From Priapulus caudatus (taxonomy: Eukaryota > Priapulida > Priapulimorpha > Priapulimorphida > Priapulidae), in NCBI RefSeq assembly GCF_000485595.1, contig NW_014578541.1, forward strand, positions 36,936-70,468: 33,533 bases of DNA. Direction: 5' to 3'. Positions 20,543 through 29,330 of the stretch are shown one piece after another. The notes beneath the pieces are model-generated. The model made no database searches. It saw only the letters and a list, made by a program, of their open reading frames with translations, and was not told the origin of the DNA. Position numbers and translations under genes: made by a program. Each line of letters starts with the position of its first letter. Positions within the stretch are counted from its first letter, which is position 1.

Positions 20543-21230
20543 GTGGCTTTCAGCGTGAGCTTTTGGGAACAGGTTAAAGCAGATTCCGAGGACCATGATT
20601 TTTTGACACTAGATAGTGTGGAAAAACCTTGGAACCCTTCATCTGAGACACTTGACTTAATGTCGCTCGAGCCAGATCCTTCATCGGAGCAGATAAAGTA
20701 TGGTCCGCGAACTAGAGGGTCCGATGGTCACTAACTGTTACATCGACCTGCTGAAGTACCTTATGTGGGCAAAACGGGACCAAGCTCAACTCTTGGGGAG
20801 AAAGCTGCTGAAATCTTATCTCATGTGGGATTTAAGATAACTACTCCCTCAACGGGTCCCTCTACGTAGTGATCAATATAATATGCTTAATGCAAATACA
20901 TTAGACACCGATTTCTCCAAGTATGTTGATGAGGTCTTCAAGCAGGAGGACCAACAGATCATTCGTGATCCAGATGGATTGGTTCTTACACTCAGACTCC
21001 TAATCAAGTACGATGCAAAGAAATTCGCCACCTACATGTCTAAGAAATTAACTGAGCTTGCAGCTAGCCAGGGCCTTTCTAAGCTAGTGGCCTTCAAAAT
21101 GGGATCAGACAAAGTGCAATTTTCAAAGTCAGTTATACTTCCAGGATCCAAGACGGCGAAGCTTCTTTACACATATCTCCTGGGTGGAGTGACAGAACCC
21201 TCGATCAGACATCAAGGAGGAGCCACGCTT
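20543..21230 (+). pseudogene. Family G copy 1, repeated protein-coding sequence of unknown function
   Basis: Two open parts in different frames: 20543-20734 (acidic, 'FWEQVKADSEDHDFLTLDS') and 20883-21230. The second encodes 'DTDFSKYVDEVFKQEDQQII', then 'LVLTLRLLIKYDAKKFATYM', then a Lys-rich helix and 'GSKTAKLLYTYLLGGVTEPS'. It has convincing protein composition and is repeated at 22288-22689 with mostly intact coding. Both copies carry the same stop codons just before the second part (tagtgatcaa), so either these are an intron or UTR, or both copies descend from a dead ancestor. I do not recognise the family. It is most likely a transposon ORF because it is repeated. Confidence 0.5.
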
Positions 21231-21681
21231 AATAGATATAATAATTATTATATTGATTTTACTGATTTTTATTGATGATCGATTGATTCGACGCGATCAT
21301 CAATAATCTCACGAATGATTTAATAATTTAATGATTTTTTATTTCTTTGATAAAATAAATAAGTAGAATCGGCAATAACAATGTGCATGCACATCAAATC
21401 ATTGATATATTATACATGATTTGATAATAATCATGATATACGATGTTTTGACTACATGGATTTCACGTTGGCACGCTGAGCAATAAGACGTTGGCAGCCA
21501 ACGTTGGTCCAACGTTAGCATGAGCTGAAGACAGCCGTTGACAATGAGGGTTGATAAATGACTCCTCCATTGTGAGATATACAGTAGATGCTAATAACTA
21601 TGTTGAACATAACGCTCCTCCTCAATTTCTCATAACAGTACAATTGTATAAAAGCAATAACTCTAGTCTTTTTTCTTGTAG
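21231..21681. other. AT-rich non-coding stretch with 'cgttgg' palindromes
   Basis: AT-rich DNA with gatcgattgat motifs (about 21273-21303). A run of 'aacgttgg/ccaacgtt' palindromic motifs lies at about 21467-21517, a pattern typical of short MITE ends. The final pyrimidine tract (tcttttttcttgtag, ending 21681) is the acceptor before the first coding exon of the coiled-coil gene, which implies an upstream untranslated exon that I could not place. Confidence 0.5.
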
Positions 21682-21687
21682 CAAAGA

Positions 21688-21747
21688 ATGGAAGATCCAG
21701 AAGAGCAGTTACAGAAGAAATTACTTGCCTGTGCGGTAGAATTGGAT
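21688..21747 (+). CDS. Coiled-coil gene, coding exon 1
   Basis: The start codon ATG at 21688 lies six bases after an acceptor (ttcttgtag|caaaga), so the 5' leader is spliced. The exon encodes MEDPEEQLQKKLLACAVELD and ends exactly at a consensus donor gtgagt (21748), phase 0. Confidence 0.6.
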
Positions 21748-24700
21748 GTGAGTGGCACCTGAATGTGTGATTGGTACAATTTCAGATAATTATTAGGCTA
21801 AGATGAACGTAAATGCATTTCCTGTTTAAACTAAAAAAAATTTCATGTCTGTTGAAAGTTAAAGTGACAGCTTGTTGTTGTTTTAACCTAATATCTAGGT
21901 GCATACAAGTACGTTCAATGTATTTGGCTTGATCTCAGCTTTTATGTCTAATCATTTCCATATATATGTCAGGACCTCAAGCAGGAGGCCTATTCCCTAG
22001 CTGCATCAAACAGAAGGCTGCAGCAAGTAAATATAAATTTGATCGAAGACATTGACTATTTGGAATAAAAATTAAAAAAGAGGAAATTATAAAGCAGCGG
22101 CTTCTTAGCAACCAGCAGGAAGCCTGTAAAAAGCTAAGAGTGCAGGTAAAAACCTTTGACGTTCATTCATTTAGAGACAAGATACATTGAAAAATTATTA
22201 CTTTTAATAAAAGTGACACTCTATAAAATCTTATGATTCTATGCTGCAATAATGATTATATGTAAAGGGCCTCATGTGAGATCGGGGTGTGGGATTTAAG
22301 ATAACTACTCCCTCAACGGGTCCCTCTACGTAGTGATCAATATAATATGCTTAATGCAAATACATTAGACACCGATTTCTCCAAGTATGTTGATGAGGTC
22401 TTCAAGCAGGAAGACCAACAGATCATTCGTGATTCAGATGGATTGGTTCTTACACTCAGACTCCTAATCAAGTACGATGCAAAGAAATTCGCCACCTACA
22501 TGTCTAAGAAATTAACTGAGCTTGCAGCTAGCCAGGGCCTTTCTAAGCTAGTGGCCTTCAAAATGGGATCAAAGTGCAATTTCCAAAGTCAGTTATACTT
22601 CCAGGATCCAAGACGGCGAAGCTTCTTTACACATATCTCCTGGGTGGAGTGACAGAACCCTCGATCAGACATCAAGGAGGAGCCACACTTAACCCCTTAA
22701 CAGTTTTTGACGAGTTAACTCGCAATTATTTACTGTTCCGGTAGTTTATGACGAGTTAACTCGCAACGATCGTAACCTTCTTTCTTTTATGGTTTTTGAC
22801 GAGATAACTCGCCTGCATTGAAAACTGGTGCGTTGTACGATAGATGGCGCAATGTAGGCGTTTCAAAACATGGCTGCCAAACGAAAAACATGGTTGAATT
22901 TGGACGAAGCAAGAGCTTTACTAAGTGATTTGGAGTCCGATTTCAGTTCTACTTCTGATGAATTTAGTGACAGTGCACAGGAGATAAATTCGAGCTGTCT
23001 CAAGTGAAGCGGACGACACATTGCCTGATGATAATAATAACAATGATTCTGTGCACGATGCGAGTAGTACTAGTACTAGTAGTAGTGAAAGTGATGCCGA
23101 TGGCACAGCAGGCCCCAATGCAGGTGCTGCTCGTCCAGTGTGGAAATGGTCCCGCAATATCCAGAAGCCCAATGAACTTATTTTTACTGGAACCCCGGCG
23201 GTCGGCGTGGTCGGCGTGGTCGGCGTGGGGTTGTCGTGACGCATCATTGTGTGACGCGCCTGCGCCCTTATATCGCGCAGGGCGTCTTCCAACTCCATCG
23301 TCCAGTCCTCGTCGTCGTTGTAAGGAAGGTGCCTGGTCGCCTCCACGATGTCGATGCTCATGTCCATGTTGACTGTTACTCAAAAAGGTCTAGATTATTC
23401 TACTGTGCTACATACATGGTAATGCATCCTATAGTACTGGTTCCATGGCAATGGCACCCTCACAACCTCGTACCTATGTCTCTAAGCAAGGAAACCCAAC
23501 CCGCAATAACCCAGGTTCGTATCCTGGTCACGGCACCAATTGTAATAACGTTTCTCTTGCGTTCTCGTTACCCGTGATCGTCTTAGTAGTAATGCGTAAT
23601 TTGTTAGGAGCACCGTTGTGTACAAACGTATATAAAGCACATAACGCTAGAGACTATATTTCAGACAACACATCTTTACTATTGAGCCGGACTCTACATA
23701 TAATATGTGCTCACGGAATGAGCCGACGGATACAGAGAGTTACGCGACATAGCACAAGACAACTTACATAGTACGATTATTCTAGCTTGGCACAACGGTA
23801 CGAGTGACGTGACGTGTCGTAAAAGTCGAGAGCACGGAGTAGGCGCGTTTCTCAGCTCTCCCGTCTTCTTATACCTCGGCTCGTTCTTTGTTCTAACCTC
23901 ATGTTCGCATTGGTCACGGCTGTCCGTGTGACCCCTGTGCGTGACCGTGACCAACCCTTTCTTTGTTCTTGTTCCCCAGCTGCCAGTCGACCCTCGTAAG
24001 ACCTGCTTCCCGCCGTAGACAAAGGGCTTTGTCTCTATGCTACACTACTGACTCTTTTCCGATAATTCTTCTAATAATGCTTATTCCTTATTAAATTATG
24101 ATTTATTCATTATTACACTATGGCTCAGTTCCTTACCAGCAGCTACCATGGATTCATTGCCTGTCTTCGCTGTAGCAGCAAGAATAGTCTGTTTTGTTTT
24201 ATTCCACGTTGGACATGAAACTGGTTGTGGCATGTTCATATCACCAAGGAATCTTCGTGCCTGTTGCCGATTGCGACCAATACTGAAAACTGCCAACTGA
24301 AAACGACAATTGACATTCTCTCCGTTAGCTGGGGATTTCAGATCAAAGCGTTCCATGCAGCCTTTCTCACGACAAGTCATTTTCAAGCAGGAACTAAGCC
24401 CAACAAGACGCTCAGTCACTGAGTATCCAAGCTGTAAACCACACTTGGGACATGGAAACTGCTGAATAAAGTTCACCACATTTTCAACATCAAAGAGACG
24501 ATAGCCCTGAATATGTGTAGGAGCACTTTTTTCTGAGACAGCGACCTTCTTTGCAGAAGCACAGGCCTCCTCATTCTCATCCTGCAGAGCTGGTTGATCC
24601 TCTAGGCGAGCTTTTTCCAGAGAGCCAGTGTACCGATTCCCCGCGAACAACTAACGTCAACTTGTGTGGCAACAGTAAATGCTAAGGCAGATTCATCAGT

Positions 24701-27700
24701 GTTACAAGGCATAACGGTATCACAACTTGTCTTTACTTACTAGTTGAACCCATTCTACACTGACATGCTGTGTAATGTTTGCTTCATACTGTAGGCGGTT
24801 AGTGTCCGTCTTACAAGAAGTGAGCGGCCCGTAGCGGCGAGCCGCTGGTGTATTGTCACTGGTCGCTTGCGGCGCGACTTCGGCGAGCGGCCGCACGGCA
24901 TTTATGTACGTATTGTCCAAGCGCCGCCGGCAGGGGCACTGTGCACAGCGTGTGCACAGTGGCCCGTAGCGCATGCCGCCTCCAATGTACGTGTCCGTTG
25001 CTAACACTATCCCTGCGTGGCTGCTGGGTACGGCGCTGACGGTGCGGACAGTACCGCTTGCGGGGCGTTTCGTCGTCCGTGGCCTCGTCGTCTGCGTCCC
25101 CGGTGTGGACTCGACGCGTCGTCGTCGTGGTCGGCGTGGTCGGCGTGGTCGGCGTGGTGTTGTCGTGACGCATCATTGTGTGACGCGCCCGCGCCCTTAC
25201 ATCGCGCAGGGCGTCTTCCAACTCCATCGTCCAGTCCTCGTCGTCGTTGTATGGCAGGTGCATCGTCGCCTCCACCATGTCGCTGCTCATGTCCATGTTG
25301 ACTGTTTACTCAAAAAGATCTAGATTATTCTACTGTGCTACATACATGGTAATGCATCCTATAGTACTGGTTACATGGCACCTTCACAACATCGTGCTTA
25401 CATCCTGGTCACGGCACCAATTGTAATACCGGTATTCGTTACCCCGTGATCGATAGGGTTAATGCGTAGTGGTATCGGAGATATCGCTGTAACCATCATA
25501 TAATAAACTCAACAATGGATGTACGTATTTCAATCACAAACATCTTTACTACTCCAGAAACACTATACATATAATATGTGCTCCGGTACGGAGCCGACGT
25601 ATACAGATAGTTACGCGACATAGACACAGATAACTTACATATTGGCAGATAGTCTAAACGGTAGCACAGTACAGATACGTGACGTGTCGTGAACTCGAGA
25701 TCGAACTAGCCGTGTTTCGTGGCTCCCCGTCTTCTTATACCTCTGATCGGTCTTTGTGCTAACCTCATGTTCGCATTGGTCACGGTGGTCCTCGTGACCC
25801 CCTGGGCGTGACCGTGCCCAGCCCTCTCTTTGTTCTTGTCCCCCAGCTGCCAGTCAACGCTCGTAATGACCTGCTTCCCGCCGTAGAGACAAAGGTCTTT
25901 GTCTCTATGCTACACTACTGCTTCCTTTTCCGCGTCCTTGTTCTANACGCACACACGCATGTTACACACGCCTGCCACGCGCACGCACGCACGCGAGTGG
26001 ACGCGACAGGCAGCATGTGACATCGTGCGCCGCACACACACACTCACGCAGCGCACGCCATGTACACATGCTGCCACGCACATGCACGCTCACGGTTCGC
26101 TTCCCCGTAACTAACGATTGACAGACGCTAGTTTGAATCGCGTCTCTGACCAGATATGATTAGAAAAAAAAACGATTTCAGCTTCGTAGAGCAGACGAGA
26201 TTCTAATCTAGCTCGTATCAATAAAAATTAGCTGTTAATTGTCTGTGCCCGGAAATTCTATGTGGGCGTACTGCGCGGACTTTCCGTGAGCCCAGCAATA
26301 CCGAATTACCCGCAGCGGATTTAACTGCTTATTTACTGTTCCGTCATTGTAAAGCTAGCACACTACGCCGCAGCATGTTCTGTTGCTGTTTCCCTGATCA
26401 GGACTTACACCAAAAAGGCAGGAGGGGCAAAAAATACATACAGCATTCCAACCTTCGCCCTTCTTGCTCCTTTGCATATAGGTGTGCATATGAGTTACGA
26501 AACATAGTGTTTTACTGTGGCGCACGTAACAGCTACTTCCAGGCCTAGCTGAAAGCTAAAAGTTATCTGTAGCTGTGGTAGCAGTCTAGTAGACCTGCTT
26601 GTATGGTTAGCGTGTATGTCGACTACGTCGTGCTATAGTCAGTACGAGTAAGTGCCACGCTAGAAAAAGTTACATTTGCGTGTGTCATTATAACATATTT
26701 GTCGAATAATGGCTTATGAGAATATGAGATCGAGCTATTTAACATAGACTGCCTTCCAGTTTGTCCGAAATCCGCGAGTGCATGCTGATACTACACGCTT
26801 ACAATAGTAATATTAAGGTAGATAACAGGTGCTCAACGAGCAGATCGAGTGAACCAATAAAGAAATACGACCGGTCAAGAAAAAGCCACCAAGCCACGCA
26901 TGCCCAGACGCCAGCATTTAGTGCTGTCCAGCCGTCTGGGCATGCGTGGACCCATCTCTGCGCCGAGAAGGTGGGACATGCTGAGTGCAAATTATTAATT
27001 AGTTGTGATTAATTAAGTTATTGTTATTATGTTTATTGAACTATTGCTTATTTATTGTATTATGAGCTTATTATTGTTATGTTTGTATATTTTACTGTAG
27101 CGTTCCTACCTGAGGTGAGATGGAAGAGAAGAAAATGAAGAGACGAACCAGTAAAACATAGGCATAGTCATACATGAGTTCCTCTAGAATTTGCGTAAAA
27201 ATAAATCTGCACCTTGATGGTATGTGTAACTGGCATTAATATAAGAAACCCTTAATCTAACGTATCTGCATATATCTTTGCCTAACAAATGTGTCACTAC
27301 GCACAAACTGAAATTTTACGTTTATAACCGTATCAACAGTCCTCAGATGAGCCCAGACGCTCTGCGGCTCTTGTTTAAGCTGAAGTTTAGCATAAAGTAT
27401 GTAAAAATATAGCGTAAAATTATAAATATCTGTGTATTAATTTGGTCAGCTAGACATTTATTTGCATTTTAATACGCGTAGATTTTTTATTGTAAAACTG
27501 AAAAGACTAACAAAATTAATTCAATTTAAAAGTTGGATGGTAAGCTGTAATTTTTTTGCAGGTTTCTGCAGAAGGAAGGGCAACTGCTCTTATAGCAGAA
27601 ATGTCCATTTTATATCAAGATAGAAAATATCTGCAAATGCAGAATGAATCGTATAGAATCGACATAAAGGTAGGAACAGCAAGAGCCATGTATGCACTTA

Positions 27701-28436
27701 TTTTCACTGCCTTAAACATGAGGACTACGTACACCCCCTTGAATATTGTTTCTAATTTGGTAAAGCTCACCAGTTTGTATGTGGTCTAAAGCCTAGTCTA
27801 CACTAGCAAACTTCACCAAACTTTTGTTTGCAAACTTTAGCAAAAGTTTGGAGAAGTTTGTGGTGCCTGTCCACACTATGAACAAACTTTGCAAAACTTT
27901 TATTTTGTGAAGTTTCTGAACGTTTACATAAATTGGAGGGAAAAAGAATGGCGATTTCCTCCAATAAATCGCCCTAAACATGGAGGAAACACAGGAGAGA
28001 GTATGCTGTAAGTGTGTAGAGCGTAGCGTGTGTGTGATGCTTATGAATTTAAGTATAAATAATAAGAAGACGTATAGAATTTGGTTTCACTAAGAGAATT
28101 ATTGTTTACAAACAACCTGTCAGCGTCAACGTCACGTCCTGTCTCGTTCCAACCGTCTCGTTCAAATGCTCTCCCGTCCCTTATATATGTTCCCTGTTAT
28201 CTTAATAGTTTCAGACAAAGATAGATGAGTCTGAAGAGAGAGAAATTGATATGGAGGAGCAGCTGCAGCAGCAAGCTCGGATAATAAAGAAGCTGCAGCT
28301 GCAGGTGCAGGTGCGGCAGCATCAAGTCACGCATGACCAGACGCCAGCATATACTGCTGTCCAGCCGTCTGGTCATGCGTGCAACCAGTGCCAAGCGCCG
28401 GAGAAGTGCGGACATTGCTGCAGCTGCAATTATTAA
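21688..28436 (+). CDS. Spliced coiled-coil protein gene, four exons, about 187 residues
   Basis: Coding exons 21688-21747, 21973-22145, 27562-27669 and 28215-28436 all have pyrimidine-rich AG acceptors, GT donors and phase-0 boundaries. They give 20, about 58, 36 and 73 codons. The protein is rich in Gln, Glu, Lys and Leu throughout ('EEQLQKKLLACAVELD', 'NQQEACKKLRVQ', 'EEQLQQQARIIKKLQLQ'), so a long coiled coil is likely. It ends in a Cys cluster 'CNQCQAPEKCGHCCSCNY'. Exon 2 needs one base restored near 22066, which may be an assembly error. Intron 2 (5.4 kb) is packed with transposons. No transmembrane or signal segment is seen. I do not recognise the family. The agreement of four phase-0 exons is the main argument for a real gene; intron 2 might hide more exons. 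Confidence 0.6.
21973..22145 (+). CDS. Coiled-coil gene, coding exon 2 (one frameshift)
   Basis: The acceptor tatgtcag precedes GAC at 21973 and the donor is gtaaaa at 22146. The frame is open for 31 codons ('DLKQEAYSLAASNRRLQQ' and onward). It then stops at taa (22066) unless one base is added. The following 26 codons ('KIKKEEIIKQRLLSNQQEAC') keep the same composition and reach the donor in phase 0. The break lies beside A-homopolymers, a typical site of sequencing error. Confidence 0.6.
22288..22689 (+). pseudogene. Family G copy 2, truncated by piggyBac at a TTAA
   Basis: Nearly identical to about 20838-21230. One small deletion at about 22568 ('gggatcaaagtgc' versus 'gggatcagacaaagtgc') shifts the frame, so the intact part is 22347-22568. 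The copy stops exactly at TTAA (22689-22692), where piggyBac-type terminal sequence starts. Copy 1 has the same TTAA uninterrupted (about 21227-21230). It lies inside intron 2 of the coiled-coil gene. Confidence 0.7.
22693..22812 (+). mobile_element. piggyBac 5' end: terminal repeat and three palindromic subterminal motifs
   Basis: Begins CCCCTTAACAG directly after the TTAA target. Three copies of the palindromic motif tgacgagttaactcgc follow at 22708-22723, 22749-22764 and 22797-22812 (the third with one change). A TTAA target plus a C-rich terminus is the piggyBac hallmark. The motif repeats are candidate transposase-binding sites. Confidence 0.75.
22870..23197 (+). pseudogene. piggyBac transposase, N-terminal part only
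   Basis: The ATG at 22870 starts 'MAAKRKTWLNLDEARALL', followed by a Ser/Asp/Glu-rich tract as in other PGBD4-like N-termini. There is a frame change near 22998-23005, then 'SESDADGTAG' and the linker 'VWKWSRNIQKPNELIFTGTP' ending at 23197. That 'FTGTP' is where family members continue into the catalytic domain. Here piggyBac similarity stops and R-family DNA begins in reverse orientation. The C-terminal piece at 14239-15722 starts one residue later in the protein and is also joined to R, so the two may be halves of one copy. Confidence 0.75.
23198..23540 (-). mobile_element. R-family LTR element, copy R3: 5' internal part
   Basis: Reverse orientation. It runs from the primer-binding site (23522-23538, TGGTGCCGTGACCAGG on the minus strand) through the leader to the ATG at 23367. 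The gag-like start 'EATRHLPYNDDEDWTMELED' continues to an acgccgacc/ccgaccacg repeat, where it joins the piggyBac N-terminal piece at 23197/23198. Only the first part of the internal region is present. The corresponding second part occurs in R1 (from 15723). Confidence 0.7.
23541..24117 (-). mobile_element. R-family LTR of copy R3
   Basis: On the minus strand it starts TGTAATAATG (24117) and ends ATTACA (23541). The 6-bp inverted termini TGTAAT/ATTACA define the ends. Length is 577 bp. It is inserted into, or joined to, the Mutator-like coding fragment at 24118. Confidence 0.75.
24096..24720 (-). pseudogene. Mutator-like transposase, N-terminal domain fragment
   Basis: The open frame 24650-24096 encodes 'GYRLFDVENVVNFIQQFPCP', then 'CPKCGLQLGYSVTERLVGLS', then 'CLKMTCREKGCMERFDLKSP', then 'ARRFLGDMNMPQPVSCPTWNK'. 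The Cys pairs and the 'MNMPxPV...N' motif resemble the Mutator-like transposase domain found in animals, recognised by pattern and not by search. Coding similarity probably extends upstream to about 24720 in another frame. The last codons (24117-24096) run into the R3 LTR, so the gene is truncated by that element and the DDE catalytic region is absent. Confidence 0.7.
24824..25419 (-). mobile_element. R-family LTR element, copy R4: internal part
   Basis: Reverse orientation. The ATG at 25296 opens the best-preserved R frame (146 codons to 24856). It has 'MDMSSDMVEATMHLPYNDDE', 'DWTMELEDALRDVRARARHT', a Pro/Thr repeat, and then Arg-rich sequence. Here the Pro/Thr repeat continues uninterrupted into 'RRVHTGDADDEATDDE', showing the intact state of the site where R1 and R3 are joined to piggyBac. 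Similarity to R2 stops at 24824. The product's function is unknown; a Gag-like role is inferred only from its position after the primer site. Confidence 0.65.
25422..25945 (-). mobile_element. R-family LTR of copy R4 (truncated at an N)
   Basis: Begins (minus-strand 3' end) with ATTACA at 25422 after the primer site, and matches the R2 LTR through 'gaacaaggacgcgg'. About 50 bp of the TG-starting end are missing, replaced by a single N (25946) and CA-rich DNA. This marks an assembly join or an ambiguous base. Confidence 0.65.
25946..26107. repeat. CA/CG-rich simple repeat after a single N
   Basis: Degenerate acac/acgc repeats (acgcacgcacgc, cacacacact) span about 150 bp. The N at 25946 sits at its left edge. 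No gene. Confidence 0.7.
26108..26885 (+). mobile_element. P family 3' region, copy P2
   Basis: Matches about 31846-32585 of copy P3 with many indels and about 19646-19973 of P1. It contains the 'gttaattgtctgtgcccg' block, the 'gcttatgagaatatgaga' block and 'ggtgctcaacgagcagatc'. No transposase part is present. It ends at 'gaaaaag', where a duplicate of the coiled-coil gene's last exon begins. Confidence 0.65.
26886..27176 (+). pseudogene. Partial duplicate of the coiled-coil gene's last exon and 3' region
   Basis: Matches about 28322-28613. It covers the end of the last coding exon ('TPAFSAVQPSGHAW' here, 'TPAYTAVQPSGHAC' in exon 4), then the AT-rich 3' region and the 'acctgaggtgagatggaaga' block. 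The Cys cluster is degraded ('HLCAEKVGHAECK') and the stop codon region differs. It lies upstream of exon 3. It is either a remnant of a tandem gene duplication or part of a repeat that supplied the last exon. Confidence 0.6.
27562..27669 (+). CDS. Coiled-coil gene, coding exon 3
   Basis: The acceptor ttttttttgcag ends at 27561 and the donor gtagga starts at 27670. The exon gives 36 codons in phase 0 ('VSAEGRATALIAEMSILYQD', 'LQMQNESYRIDIK'). The composition matches exons 1, 2 and 4. Confidence 0.6.
27790..27935. mobile_element. MITE-like sequence in intron 3
   Basis: Begins 'gcctagtctacactagcaaactt' and is full of alternating 'caaactt'/'aagtttg' motifs, giving local hairpins. The start resembles the end of the MITE at 3478 (ttacacta) only loosely. 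No matching right terminus was found, so the boundaries are uncertain. Confidence 0.35.
28215..28436 (+). CDS. Coiled-coil gene, last exon
   Basis: The acceptor gtttcag ends at 28214. The exon has 73 codons and a TAA at 28434. It encodes a Gln/Glu/Leu-rich helix ('MEEQLQQQARIIKKLQLQ'), then 'TPAYTAVQPSGHA' and a terminal cluster of six Cys within 15 residues. The final third and the 3' region to about 28613 are repeated at 26886-27176. A gypsy-type integrase remnant starts directly after 28613. Confidence 0.65.
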   Translation, partial: TKIDESEEREIDMEEQLQQQARIIKKLQLQVQVRQHQVTHDQTPAYTAVQPSGHACNQCQAPEKCGHCCSCNY

Positions 28437-28614
28437 TTAGGTTGTGAATTAATTAAGTTATTGTTATTATGTTTATTGATATTGCTTATTTATTTTGTAT
28501 TATTGAGCAATTATTGCCCTATAGTTTGTATATTTACTGTCGCTCCTACCTGAGGTGAGATGGAAGAGAAGAAAATGAAGAGACGAACCAGTAAAACATA
28601 GGGCATAGTCATAC

Positions 28615-29330
28615 ATTGCGTTGGGGCAAAAGACTATCTTGTTGTAGTAGACTACTACTCCAAGTTCCCTGAAATCAGCCTACTCGAGAGAAAAACTGCG
28701 ACTGAGGCGTGCAAAATCACGATCTCAAGTCCATCCTCGCCGAGGCACGATACCGGAAACGATTGCTATCTGACAATCAACCGTTAGCTCGTGAGTTCAA
28801 AGCACTTTGTAGGAAATGCGGACAGAACTTATGTACCTCAAGCCCAACCTACCCCAGTCAAACGGACTCAGTGAACGGCGCTGTACAAACAGATAAGAAC
28901 ATCCTGTAGAAGTCAGCGCAGCGAAGCCCGAGCTGACCATACATCGCCGTTACTCGAATACGAAAATGCACCATCGCTGGAAATGAATTACTCTCCCGCT
29001 CAACTAGCCTGATGAGTAGCGACACTTCGATCAAGCATTACCAGCAAAAGTACATCGCTGCATGCCACAAGAATTGCAAAGCATGCATGTGGGCCAGCTC
29101 AGCAGATGAGCAGGCACGCCTATATAACAAGGCATGCCAAAACCGTTAAGAGAGCCTACAGACTGCCGTTGATACCGTCAGGATCAGCGACCCAGAAAAA
29201 CTTTGGGAACCAGCTGTAGTACAACAGGAACACGCGGGCAAGTTCCTACGTAGCTACAAACACTAACGGCACGTTTTCTACATGGCAGAAACAGAAAACA
29301 CTTACTGAGGACATTGCGCAACCGAAACCT
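28615..29330 (+). pseudogene. Gypsy-type retrotransposon integrase remnant
   Basis: In broken frames it shows the integrase core: 'KDYLVVVDYYSKFPEISLL' (first Asp), 'LLSDNQPLAREFKAL' (second Asp), then 'SPTYP' and, in a shifted frame, 'LSER' (the Glu region). Downstream come 'NYSPAQL' and a C-terminal part 'SDPEKLWEPAVVQQEHAGKF', typical of Ty3/Gypsy integrases. At least four frameshifts or stops occur. No reverse transcriptase, LTR or primer site is adjacent. It starts immediately after the repeated 3' region of the coiled-coil gene. Confidence 0.8.

Noticed and set aside
23505-23538. tRNA-like 3' half (T-arm, acceptor stem and CCA)
   Set aside because: There is no matching 5' half, and it lies two bases inside an LTR in three copies, so it is the complement of a primer-binding site and not a tRNA gene.
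27340-27420. Possible additional coiled-coil gene exon ('MSPDALRLL')
   Set aside because: The acceptor-like cctcag is followed by a short frame with no consensus donor, and it does not resemble the other exons.
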